The position numbers and the translations under genes were made by a program. A model generated the notes under the pieces. That model saw only the letters and a list, made by a program, of their open reading frames with translations, did no database searches and had not been told where the DNA came from. This document shows positions 9,966 through 17,539 of a DNA stretch of 64,000 bases, piece by piece (position 1 is the stretch's first letter; every line of letters begins with the position of its first letter). Origin of the DNA: Aureimonas populi (GTDB lineage: Bacteria; Pseudomonadota; Alphaproteobacteria; Rhizobiales; Rhizobiaceae); NCBI RefSeq assembly GCF_017815515.1, contig NZ_CP072611.1, forward strand, positions 3,286,001 through 3,350,000, given 5' to 3'.

Positions 9966-10080
9966 AGCATTTCCGGTGAACACCGCGATCACCTCCAATG
10001 CCCTATCTCTTTGTTTTCACGCAAATCCGAACGCAAAACCGGTTCGCACTTTTGCTGGAATTTCCGGCATTAGGCAGCAA
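9963..10080. repeat. Intergenic repeat of rhizobial TAGAGCATTTCC type
   Basis: Begins TAGAGCATTTCC, then CAATGCCCTATCTCTTTG, a TTTTCACGCAAATCCG block and AAAACCGGTTCGCACTTTTG. I recognise this order as a dispersed intergenic element common in Rhizobiales genomes, recalled from memory and not searched. Its usual 3' end, GGAAATGCTCTA, is missing at 10060-10080, but a matching inverted end GGAATTGCTCTA occurs at 10197-10208. The whole gap between cysG and ccmH may therefore be one diverged or composite copy. Confidence 0.55.
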
Positions 10081-10172
10081 GTGCGACCAGATGAGTTATG
10101 ATCATTCTGCGAAATGACCATAAATTACAGCTTCACATGCAACCCGGCTTCCGCGCCGTCACCGTGAATATC

Positions 10173-10188
10173 GGTGGCTTTTGCCACC
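10173..10188. terminator. Perfect 6-bp hairpin between cysG and ccmH
   Basis: GGTGGC-TTTT-GCCACC, perfect arms with a four-base loop, 18 bases downstream of the ccmH stop. It has no U-run in either direction, so it is a stem-loop rather than a canonical terminator. It may be part of the surrounding repeat. Confidence 0.35.
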
Positions 10189-10205
10189 TGATGGCAGGAA
10201 TTGCT

Positions 10206-10691
10206 CTAAAGACTCTCGCGCTCGGGCGGCCCCTTGCGAAGCAGCGCATCGACGGCCCTTTCCTCCTCGGCGGTCAGCACGGCGGGCGGGCGCGGCGGCG
10301 CGTTGCGGCTGCGCAGGAGAAGATACGCCCCGCCGCCGATGAGGATCAGCACCGGAAGGCCCCAGAGCGCCAGCGTCTGCGGGCCGAAGCGCGGGCGCAG
10401 CAGCACGAACTCGCCATAGCGCGCCACCAGATAGTCCACCACGTCCTCGTCGCTGTCCCCGGCCACGAGGCGCTCTCGCACCAGCAGGCGCAGATCGCGG
10501 GCCAGCGGGGCATCGGAATCGTCGATGGACTGGTTCTGGCAGACCATGCAACGCAACTCCGCCGAAAGCTGGCGCGCCCGCGCCTCCAGCGCGGGATCCG
10601 CCAGCACCTCGTCCGGCTGCACGGCCAGGGCGGCCGGCACCGGGAGGCAGAGAAGCGCAAGGAGCGCGAGAAGCGCCAGCCCCGCCCTCAA
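10206..10691 (-). CDS. ccmH: Cytochrome c maturation protein CcmH/CycL
   Basis: 161 aa thioredoxin-like apocytochrome c reductant of cytochrome c assembly. Signal peptide at about 1-23 ([19 protein letters not shown]). The redox motif LRCMVCQNQ has C48 and C51. A C-terminal membrane anchor lies at about 110-130. The start is inferred to be TTG at 10691-10689, overlapping the TGA of ccmF (TTGA), because it precedes a full signal peptide and no ATG/GTG fits. The TAG stop is supplied by an inverted TAGAGCAATTCC repeat end. Called cycL in rhizobia. Confidence 0.92.
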   Translation of the reverse strand: MRAGLALLALLALLCLPVPAALAVQPDEVLADPALEARARQLSAELRCMVCQNQSIDDSDAPLARDLRLLVRERLVAGDSDEDVVDYLVARYGEFVLLRPRFGPQTLALWGLPVLILIGGGAYLLLRSRNAPPRPPAVLTAEEERAVDALLRKGPPERESL

Positions 10692-12676
10692 GCCGCGCCC
10701 TCCAGCGGCACCGCGCGCGTCGCGCGCCGGCTGGGCGCGCCGATCCGCAAGCGCCGGTCGGCCAGAGACACAATGCCCCCGAAGGCCATGAAGACCGTGC
10801 CGTACCAGATCAGCGTCACCAGCGGCTTGGTCCAGATCCGCACCACCGTCTGCCCGCCGTTGGAGAGCGGATCGCCCAGCGAGACATAGACCTGGGTAAA
10901 GAGTTCCGTGTGGATGCCCGCTTCCGTCGTCGGCATCTGGCGGGCCGGGTAGAAGCGGCGCGCGCTCTCGATCCGCCCTCGCTCGGCGCCGTCCTTCAGA
11001 ACGACGAAGCCGCCGGCCTCCTCCGTATAGTTCGGCCCCTCGCGTGGGGCCACGCCCTCGAACCGCAGGCCGTAGCCGCCCGCTTCCACGACCTGTCCCG
11101 GCTCCATCACCGTCACCGTCTCGGTTTCCAGCGCGCTCACGGCCACGATGCCGAGCACCGTCACGCCCAGCCCGAAATGGGCGAGCGCCGTGCCGAAAGC
11201 CGAGCGAGGCAGGCCCTTGAGCCGCCGCAGGCCCGTGGCGAAACCGGCCTTGGCGAAGTTCGCGCGGCCGAGAAGGTCCACGAGGCTGCCCGCCATGAGC
11301 CACACCGCCACGCCGAAGCCGAAGGCGGCCAGCACGCGCACGCCCTCCACTAACGCCAGCGCCACGAGGCCCGCCGCCATGGCGAGGCCGGCCGCGAAGT
11401 AGAGCCGCTGCGCCGCCGCCGCCAGATCGCCCCGCTTCCACGCCAGCAGCGGCCCGAAGGGCACGGCCAGCAGAAGCGGCACCATCAGCGGGCCGAAGGT
11501 CATGTTGAAGAAAGGCGGGCCGACCGAGATCTTGGTGCCGGTGATCGTTTCCAGCACCAGCGGATAAAGCGTTCCGATCAGGATCGTCGCGGTGGCGGTG
11601 GTGAGGAAGAGGTTGTTGAGGACCAGCGCCCCCTCGCGCGAGATGGGCGCGAAGAGCCCGCCCGGCTCCAGCTCGCTCGAACGCCAGGCGAACAGCGCCA
11701 GCGAGCCACCCACGAAGACGCACAAAATGGCGAGGATGAAGACGCCGCGCTCCGGATCGACCGCGAAGGAATGAACCGAGGTCAAGACGCCCGAGCGCAC
11801 GAGAAAGGTGCCGAGCAGCGAGAGCGAGAAGGTCAGGATCGCCAGAAGCACGGTCCATATCTTCAGCGCCGCGCGCTTTTCCATCACCAGCGCCGAATGG
11901 AGCAGCGCGGTGCCCGAGAGCCAGGGCATGAAGCTGGCATTCTCCACCGGGTCCCAGAACCACCAGCCGCCCCAGCCCAGCTCGTAATAGGCCCAGTAGG
12001 AGCCCATGGAGATGCCGGCGGTGAGGAACACCCAGGCCGCCAGCGTCCAGGGCCGCACCCAGCGCGCCCAGGCCGCGTCGATGCGCCCGTCGATCAGCGC
12101 GGCCACCGCGAAGGAGAAGGAGATCGAGAATCCGACATAGCCGAGATAGAGCAGCGGCGGATGGATCGCGAGCCCGATGTCCTGGAGGATCGGGTTGAGG
12201 TCCTGCCCCTCGATCGGCGCCGGCACGATGCGCTCGAAGGGGTTGGAGGTGAAGAGGATGAAGGCGAGGAAGGCGCTGGTGATCCAGGCCTGCACGCCCA
12301 GCACATTGGCCCGCAGGCTCGGCGGAAGGTCGCGGCCGAAGAAGACGACGAGCGTGGAGAACAGGCTGAGGATCAGCACCCAGAGGAGCATCGACCCCTC
12401 ATGGTTCCCCCACACGCCGGTGATCCGGTAGAGAAGGGGCTTGGCCGAATGCGAATTTTGGACGACGTTCAGCACCGAGAAGTCGGACGCCACATAGGCC
12501 GCCGCCAGCACCGCGAAGGACAGGCTGAGAAGCGCCAGCGTGCCGACGGCCGTGGTGCTTCCCGCCTCCATCAGGCGCATGTCGCCCCGCCGCGCGCCCA
12601 CCACCGGCAGGGTGGACTGCACCAGCGAAAGGCAGAAGGCGAGGATGAGGGCGAAATGGCCGAGTTCCACCGTCAT
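10688..12676 (-). CDS. ccmF: Heme lyase subunit CcmF/CycK
   Basis: Polytopic inner-membrane protein (662 aa) that transfers heme from holo-CcmE to apocytochrome c with CcmH and CcmI. About 14-15 hydrophobic segments. The tryptophan-rich periplasmic motif [12 protein letters not shown] at about 225-240 binds heme. The start ATG at 12676 overlaps the TGA of ccmE by four bases (ATGA), so translation is coupled; an upstream extension to 12712 lies inside ccmE. The C-terminal large periplasmic loop is present, so the gene looks intact. Confidence 0.96.
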   Translation of the reverse strand: MTVELGHFALILAFCLSLVQSTLPVVGARRGDMRLMEAGSTTAVGTLALLSLSFAVLAAAYVASDFSVLNVVQNSHSAKPLLYRITGVWGNHEGSMLLWVLILSLFSTLVVFFGRDLPPSLRANVLGVQAWITSAFLAFILFTSNPFERIVPAPIEGQDLNPILQDIGLAIHPPLLYLGYVGFSISFSFAVAALIDGRIDAAWARWVRPWTLAAWVFLTAGISMGSYWAYYELGWGGWWFWDPVENASFMPWLSGTALLHSALVMEKRAALKIWTVLLAILTFSLSLLGTFLVRSGVLTSVHSFAVDPERGVFILAILCVFVGGSLALFAWRSSELEPGGLFAPISREGALVLNNLFLTTATATILIGTLYPLVLETITGTKISVGPPFFNMTFGPLMVPLLLAVPFGPLLAWKRGDLAAAAQRLYFAAGLAMAAGLVALALVEGVRVLAAFGFGVAVWLMAGSLVDLLGRANFAKAGFATGLRRLKGLPRSAFGTALAHFGLGVTVLGIVAVSALETETVTVMEPGQVVEAGGYGLRFEGVAPREGPNYTEEAGGFVVLKDGAERGRIESARRFYPARQMPTTEAGIHTELFTQVYVSLGDPLSNGGQTVVRIWTKPLVTLIWYGTVFMAFGGIVSLADRRLRIGAPSRRATRAVPLEGAA

Positions 12677-13131
12677 TGGGCGCTGGCCTCCACCAGCGCG
12701 CCGTCCTGCCACAGGCCGCGGGCCTTCAGATCGTCCACCACCTCGCGGGGCATGTAGGTCTCGTCATGCTTGGCCAGCACGGTGTCGGCGGCAAAGACGC
12801 GATCCTGCCCCAGCGCGCCCTCGGTGACGACGCCCTGCCCCTCCCGGAACAGGTCCGGCAGCAGCCCGGCATAGACCACCGGTACGCTCGTGACCGAATC
12901 GGTCACGCGAAAGCGGACGATCTCGCCCGCCCCGCGCTCCACCGAGCCCGCTTCCACGATGCCGCCCAGCCGCACGCGCTGGCCGGGCGTCGCCGTCTCG
13001 GCCATGAGGTCGGTGGGCGAATTGAAGAAGGCGACGCTGTCCGACAAGGCCGTCAGCACGAGGCCCATGGCCAGCGCGACCACAGTCACCATGCCCCCGA
13101 TGCCGGCAAGGCGCTTCTGCTTGCGCGTCAT
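12673..13131 (-). CDS. ccmE: Heme chaperone CcmE/CycJ
   Basis: 152 aa membrane-anchored periplasmic heme carrier. N-terminal anchor at about 11-30, beta-barrel OB fold at about 50-125. H122 in LAKHDETYMP is the residue that bonds heme covalently, with Y126 four residues on (HxxxY). The ATG at 13131 overlaps the ccmI stop (ATGA), and its own stop overlaps the ccmF start in the same way, consistent with stoichiometric production from one mRNA. Confidence 0.96.
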   Translation of the reverse strand: MTRKQKRLAGIGGMVTVVALAMGLVLTALSDSVAFFNSPTDLMAETATPGQRVRLGGIVEAGSVERGAGEIVRFRVTDSVTSVPVVYAGLLPDLFREGQGVVTEGALGQDRVFAADTVLAKHDETYMPREVVDDLKARGLWQDGALVEASAQ

Positions 13132-14240
13132 GGCCGCCCCTCCCCGTTCGCGGCGAGGGCGCGAAGATCGGCGGCCTCGCGGGAGGCGGGGCCGAACGCC
13201 TCCGCCGCCCGTTCGGCGGCGGCCCGCCCATCGGCCTCGCGGCCGAGAACGCGATAGGCCCGGATCAGCCGCGCCCAGCCCTCGAAATCCTGCGGCTCCG
13301 TCTCCAGCCGCGCGGCGAGGCCCGAGACCATGCCCTCGATCATGTCGCCCCGCGCTTCCTCGTCCATCTCGCTCGCGGCCGCGATCTCGGCGGCGCTCGG
13401 GCCGGCCGGCACCGCGCGCGCCTCGGCCAGCGCGCTTTCGGCCACGGCGCGCCATGGGGCGTCATCCGGGCTGTCGGCGATCAGGCCCTCCCAGGCCGGC
13501 GCGGCCTGTGCATGGCGGCCCTCCTGCGAAAGGGCGAGCGCCAGGAAGAAGCGGGGCGAAAGCGCGCCGGGCTCAAGGCGCAGCGCGCCCTCGAAAGCCT
13601 GCCGGGCCTGCGGCGTCACGCGCCCGCCCGAGGCCTGCACCAGCGCTTCGCCGAGGCCGGTCAGGCGCGGCGCGCTCTCGCCCAGCAGCGCCGAGGCGCG
13701 CGAGAAGGCTTCCGCCGCCCTGCCGGCTTCGCCGATGCGAAGGTAGATCGGCGCGAGCACGTCCCAGCCGCGCCCGTCCTGCGGGTCCTGCGCAAGCCGC
13801 GCCTCGGCGGCCTCGATCATGGCGGCAAGGCCCTGCGCCTCCCCCTCCATGCGCTGCGCCAGCGGCAGGTCGGGCAGACGCGGCATTCCAAGCTGCCCGT
13901 AGAGAAGGAAGCTGCCCAGAGGCAGCGCGAGAACGACGGCAAGGCCAGCCAGCGGCAGGCCCCGGGCGGCCGGCGGCGCGGAGGTGGAGCGCGCGGCGGC
14001 GGCGGCCTTCAGGAGGCGCCGCCCGATTTCGGCGCGCGCGGTGGCCGCCTCTCCCTCGGCCAGCAGCCCGCGCCGTCGGTCGGCCTCCAGCTCGGCCATC
14101 TGCGCGCGATAGACCTCCACATCGTGCGCGCCCTCCCCGGCATGGGCGCGCGCCGGATCGGCCCGGCGCAGGAGCGGCCAGGCCGTGGAAAATGTCACGG
14201 CCGCCGTCAGCACGGCGGCGATGGTCCAGAAGATCGTCAC
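13128..14240 (-). CDS. ccmI: Cytochrome c biogenesis TPR protein CcmI/CycH
   Basis: 370 aa apocytochrome c chaperone. Two N-terminal membrane segments (about 1-22 and 95-115) flank a cytoplasmic linker with the typical VEVYRAQMAELEADRRRGLL region. A periplasmic TPR array fills about 140-360 (repeats around GRGWDVLAPIYLRIG and FEGWARLIRAYRVLG). First gene of the cycHJKL set. It is preceded by 133 bases containing a long GC palindrome just upstream of the start, so it may have its own promoter or be read from feuPQ upstream. Confidence 0.93.
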   Translation of the reverse strand: MTIFWTIAAVLTAAVTFSTAWPLLRRADPARAHAGEGAHDVEVYRAQMAELEADRRRGLLAEGEAATARAEIGRRLLKAAAAARSTSAPPAARGLPLAGLAVVLALPLGSFLLYGQLGMPRLPDLPLAQRMEGEAQGLAAMIEAAEARLAQDPQDGRGWDVLAPIYLRIGEAGRAAEAFSRASALLGESAPRLTGLGEALVQASGGRVTPQARQAFEGALRLEPGALSPRFFLALALSQEGRHAQAAPAWEGLIADSPDDAPWRAVAESALAEARAVPAGPSAAEIAAASEMDEEARGDMIEGMVSGLAARLETEPQDFEGWARLIRAYRVLGREADGRAAAERAAEAFGPASREAADLRALAANGEGRP

Positions 14241-14373
14241 GTCGGATGCCGGCCGCGCGCGCGGCCGTAACCTCCCTGCTTGTGTTCCCGCTCCGGCACC
14301 GTCCTATCAAAGGTCAGCCGCCGCGCCCATTCAAATCCTCGATGGGCGGCCCCGGAGAAGGCGAGAGAGCGTT

Positions 14374-14772
14374 TCAGGCGACGGGCGTCCACAGCTCGCC
14401 GCTTCGGCAGGCGGTGCCCACCTGCCGCACGCTGGCCCCGTTCCGCTGCACCGTGTGCGTATAGCCCCGGCAGTCCTGCGAGCCGACGCGGTAGAGCTGC
14501 GTGGGCACCACCTCGCCGCGAAGCCCGTCCTCCTCCCAGGTCACGGGCATCCCCACGCGGCCGAACTGAAGAGCCTGATATTCCGCCTCCAGCGCCTTGC
14601 GCTGCGCGTCGGCCGGCAGGGAGAGGGCCGTGCTCTGGCCGATCAGCCCGCCCTGCAACGCCGCCACGCTGGTGGAGGCGGGCGCGAGCGAGCGTCCCGG
14701 ACCACCCGAGAGGCAACCGCCGAGAGCGGCCGTCGCAAGGCACAGGAAGAGAAGCGTGGATGGCGTTCGCAT
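14374..14772 (-). CDS. Small outer-membrane lipoprotein, surface-antigen-like
   Basis: 132 aa. A lipoprotein signal with lipobox LGGC is cleaved before the Cys near residue 19, giving a periplasmic lipidated protein. Internal LIGQSTALSLPADAQRKALE and the end region EEDGLRGEV..RGYTHTV resemble the 17-kDa surface antigen / SH3-like families of rhizobia; I am not certain of the family name. It starts 35 bases after the feuQ stop on the same strand, so it is probably co-transcribed with feuQ. The start at 14772 is chosen because it gives the clean lipoprotein signal. Confidence 0.8.
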   Translation of the reverse strand: MRTPSTLLFLCLATAALGGCLSGGPGRSLAPASTSVAALQGGLIGQSTALSLPADAQRKALEAEYQALQFGRVGMPVTWEEDGLRGEVVPTQLYRVGSQDCRGYTHTVQRNGASVRQVGTACRSGELWTPVA

Positions 14773-14807
14773 GGCAGGTCCGTCTATCCGGCAGCGGCAG
14801 GGCGCTT

Positions 14808-16193
14808 TCACGAGATGTTCTCGTCCCCCGCCCGTGGCAAGTCCGCTTCTGCCTTTAGCCCGCCGAGCACCGAGCGTGCCAGCCGAAATTCGCCGCGATA
14901 TTGCGCGATCGTATCGCTTACGATCGAAAGGCCGAGGCCGCTGCCCGGCTTGGCCTCGTCCAGCCGCCGTCCGCGCTGGGTGGCCTCCGCGATCTGCTCC
15001 TGCGACAATCCGGGCCCGTCATCCTCCACCGTCAGGCGCAGGCGGCCCTCGCCCAGCGGCGCGGCACTTACCATGATTCGGCCCCGCCCCCACTTGGCGG
15101 CGTTGTCCAGGAGGTTGCCGGCCAGTTCCTCGAAATCCTCCCGCTCGCCCGCGAAGACGAGATCGGCGGCCACCATCTTCACCTCGAGATCGAGACCGGG
15201 ATTGAGCCGGCCGATCACCTTGGCCAGCCGTTCCAGCGAGGGGGAAACGGGGGTGCGGGCGATGGAGCCCTCGCCGAGCGCGGCCAACCGTGCCCGGTCG
15301 AGATAATGCTGCACCTGCACCCGCATCCGCTCGGCCTCCGCGCCTACGAGCCTGCCCTTGTCGCCGCCGATGGCGCCGGCCTCGTTGGTCAGGACCGCGA
15401 TGGGCGTCTTCAGCGAGTGGGCGAGGTTTCCCACCTGCGTGCGCGCGCGCTCCACGACGCGCCTGTTGTTGTCGATCAGCGCGTTCATCTCGGTGGCAAG
15501 CGGCCGGATTTCGGTCGGGAACGGCCCCACCAGCCGCTCCGCCCGCCCGGCCCGCACCTCGCCCAGCGCCCGCCGCACCCGCTTCAGCGGGCGCAGGCCG
15601 TAGAGAATGGCCATGGCGTTGACGAAGATCGAGCCGAGGCCGAAAAGGCCGAAATACAGCGCCAGCCGCCGGTTGAAGCTCGCCACGTCGGCATCCACCA
15701 GGCTGGCGTTGCCCATCACCCGGAAACGCGCCACGTGGTCGCCCGGGTCGAGCACGATCTCGGCCTCCTCCACATGCAGCCGCTCGCCATCCAGCCCCTC
15801 GGCCGCGTAGCTGCGCTGATACTGGATATCGAAGGGCACGTCCTCGGGCGAGACGGCCTCCACCTGCGCCGGCCCCAGCGAGAAGGAGCTGAGCCGCCCG
15901 GAGGTGCCCTCGCCCACAGGGATCACCTCCCAGTACCAACCCGACAGCGGCCGGGAGTAGTCGAGATCGCCGAGGTCGGGCGCGCCGGCCAGGCGCCCGT
16001 CCTCGTCCACGCTCACGCTGTTCACCAGGCTGTAAAGATGCGCCCGCACGACACTGCGAAGGCCGGAGACGGCGGTGGCCTCGTAGATGCTGGAAACGAG
16101 CCCGCCAATCACCAGGAAGGCGGCCACCACCCAGAGGCTGGAGAAGAAGACGACGCGAACCGCGAGGCTGTCGGCCGCCCTGCGCAGGGCCAT
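14808..16193 (-). CDS. feuQ: Sensor histidine kinase FeuQ
   Basis: 461 aa inner-membrane kinase. Membrane segments at about 12-38 and 185-205 enclose a periplasmic sensor domain of about 145 residues. HAMP, then NLAHSLKTPIAVL with phosphoacceptor H259; HATPase boxes DDGPGLS and GSGLGLSIV. Asn at the N-box reads NLLDNAAKWG. The HSLKTP variant and the companion regulator match the PhoQ-like FeuQ of rhizobia, which with FeuP affects iron uptake and periplasmic glucan export. Lies 13 bases after feuP. Confidence 0.87.
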   Translation of the reverse strand: MALRRAADSLAVRVVFFSSLWVVAAFLVIGGLVSSIYEATAVSGLRSVVRAHLYSLVNSVSVDEDGRLAGAPDLGDLDYSRPLSGWYWEVIPVGEGTSGRLSSFSLGPAQVEAVSPEDVPFDIQYQRSYAAEGLDGERLHVEEAEIVLDPGDHVARFRVMGNASLVDADVASFNRRLALYFGLFGLGSIFVNAMAILYGLRPLKRVRRALGEVRAGRAERLVGPFPTEIRPLATEMNALIDNNRRVVERARTQVGNLAHSLKTPIAVLTNEAGAIGGDKGRLVGAEAERMRVQVQHYLDRARLAALGEGSIARTPVSPSLERLAKVIGRLNPGLDLEVKMVAADLVFAGEREDFEELAGNLLDNAAKWGRGRIMVSAAPLGEGRLRLTVEDDGPGLSQEQIAEATQRGRRLDEAKPGSGLGLSIVSDTIAQYRGEFRLARSVLGGLKAEADLPRAGDENIS

Positions 16194-16206
16194 CGCGCTC
16201 AGTCCG

Positions 16207-16869
16207 TCACGCGCCCGGCCCCATACGGTAGCCGAGGCCGCGCACCGTCTCGATCAGCTCGCTCCCGATCTTGCGCCGCAGCCGACCGACGAAGACCTCG
16301 ATCGTGTTGGAATCACGGTCGAAATCCTGGTCGTACATGTGCTCGATCAGCTCCGTGCGCGAAACGATCTCGCCCTGATGGTGCATCAGGTAGGACAGGA
16401 GGCGGAACTCGTGCGAGGTGAGCTTCAGCGGCGCGCCGTCGAGGCTCGCGCGGGATGCGCGCGTGTCGAGCCTCAGCGGCCCGCACATGATCTCGGACGA
16501 GGCATGGCCGGCCGCGCGGCGGATGAGCGCGCGCACGCGCGCCAGCACCTCCTCGATATGGAAGGGCTTGGCGACATAATCGTCGGCGCCCGCGTCGATG
16601 CCCGCCACCTTGTCGCTCCAGCGGTCGCGCGCGGTCAGGAGGAGCACCGGCATGGTGCGCCCGTCGCGCCGCCAGCGCTCCAGAACGCTGATGCCGTCCA
16701 TCTTCGGCAGGCCCACATCCAGGATCACCGCGTCGTAAGGCTCGGTGTCGCCAAGGAAATGCCCGTCCTCGCCGTCGAACGACTTGTCCACGACATAGCC
16801 CGCGCCGGTCAGCGCTTCGTCCAGTTGGCGGTTGAGGTTGAGTTCGTCCTCGACGATCAGAATGCGCAT
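16207..16869 (-). CDS. feuP: Response regulator FeuP
   Basis: 220 aa OmpR-family regulator. Receiver at 1-115 with E7-D8, phospho-acceptor D51 (AVILDVGLP) and K in VAKPFH. The C-terminal winged helix ends ETVRGLGYRM. The stretches EGHFLGDTEPYDA-like, ARDRWSDKVAGIDAGADDYV and QDFDRDSNTIEVFVGRLR are ones I associate with rhizobial FeuP. In Rhizobium leguminosarum feuPQ lie beside cycHJKL and are needed for high-affinity iron acquisition, and the same neighbourhood is seen here. Followed by feuQ after 13 bases and preceded by a small secreted protein gene after 13 bases. Confidence 0.9.
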   Translation of the reverse strand: MRILIVEDELNLNRQLDEALTGAGYVVDKSFDGEDGHFLGDTEPYDAVILDVGLPKMDGISVLERWRRDGRTMPVLLLTARDRWSDKVAGIDAGADDYVAKPFHIEEVLARVRALIRRAAGHASSEIMCGPLRLDTRASRASLDGAPLKLTSHEFRLLSYLMHHQGEIVSRTELIEHMYDQDFDRDSNTIEVFVGRLRRKIGSELIETVRGLGYRMGPGA

Positions 16870-16882
16870 GGGTTCGTGTCGG

Positions 16883-17209
16883 TCAGCCGGGAATGGTGAT
16901 GGTCGTGCGGCGCGGTCGTCCTCCGTCCTGCCCGGGCACGAGCACGGTCACGACGCAGACGACGCGCCCGTTCTGCTGCTGCGCGCTGACGGAGAGCACC
17001 TGCCCGCCCGTCTGCGCCGCCGCCTGGGCCGCCGCGCCTGCGCAGTTCGCCTGTGCGAACAGGAGCGGCGTCTCGGCTCGCGCCTCCGGCGCTTCCAGGG
17101 CGGGCCGCGGCCCCGGCTCCAGCGGCGCGCCCTGGGCGGCCGTGGCCAGCGCCAGACAGGACGCCAGAACCGGTATGCGCAGGATATCGAGGGGCGTGAA
17201 GATCGTCAT
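16883..17209 (-). CDS. Small secreted protein upstream of feuPQ (FeuN candidate)
   Basis: 108 aa from ATG 17209 (a GTG at 17230 is the alternative). Signal peptide at about 1-34 (LASCLALATAAQGA), a Pro/Glu-rich stretch, then a short domain with repeated Gln/Ala (AAAQAAAQTGGQVLSVS) and a VVCVVTVLVPG strand like the last strand of PepSY-type folds. Position and size fit FeuN, the periplasmic inhibitor of FeuQ encoded next to feuPQ in Sinorhizobium. No sequence comparison could be made, so this is inference from context. It probably begins the feu operon. Confidence 0.7.
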   Translation of the reverse strand: MTIFTPLDILRIPVLASCLALATAAQGAPLEPGPRPALEAPEARAETPLLFAQANCAGAAAQAAAQTGGQVLSVSAQQQNGRVVCVVTVLVPGQDGGRPRRTTITIPG

Positions 17210-17270
17210 GGCCAGCCTGATCGGGAACACGTTCTCTTTCTAGCGCCCGCCTGCTGAATGTCGAATGAAT

Positions 17271-17307
17271 GGGTTGCGCCGCACAAGCAGGCGGCGCGGC
17301 GCAACCC
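17271..17307 (-). terminator. Hairpin at the 3' end of the GTA cluster
   Basis: Perfect 12-bp arms GGGTTGCGCCGC / GCGGCGCAACCC with a 13-base loop, starting 5 bases after the last GTA-cluster gene on the minus strand. No strong U-run follows, so release may need Rho, but it marks the end of the cluster. Confidence 0.6.
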
Positions 17308-17312
17308 TCCTT

Positions 17313-17513
17313 CTACTTCAGCGGCTCGTGCGCGGCAAAGCGTCCGAAGATCGCCAGCAGCGCCCCCACGGCCGAAACGGCGTTGGTCAGCGCCTGCGAC
17401 AGGGCCTCGTTGGCCTCCGTGCTCGCCTCCACGCCGAAGAGGCTCGCCACCGCGCCGGCAAACGCGATGCCGGCGCCCCAGATCGTCTTGGACCGGTACC
17501 AGTTCTTCGTCAT
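17313..17513 (-). CDS. Holin-like small membrane protein at the end of the GTA cluster
   Basis: 66 aa. The start ATG at 17513 has a strong AAGGAG ribosome site about 8 bases upstream. N-terminus MTKNWYRSKTIWGAGIA contains the SKTIWG signature seen in several phage holin-like proteins. Two hydrophobic helices (about 10-27 and 45-60) are separated by a polar turn (EASTEANEALSQ), followed by a short charged tail. It follows the megatron gene by 26 bases in the same direction, so it should be made late, with the tail genes. Lysis or membrane function is inferred. Confidence 0.75.
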   Translation of the reverse strand: MTKNWYRSKTIWGAGIAFAGAVASLFGVEASTEANEALSQALTNAVSAVGALLAIFGRFAAHEPLK

Positions 17514-17539
17514 TCTCGCTCTCCTTGGTTGAAGGCTCG

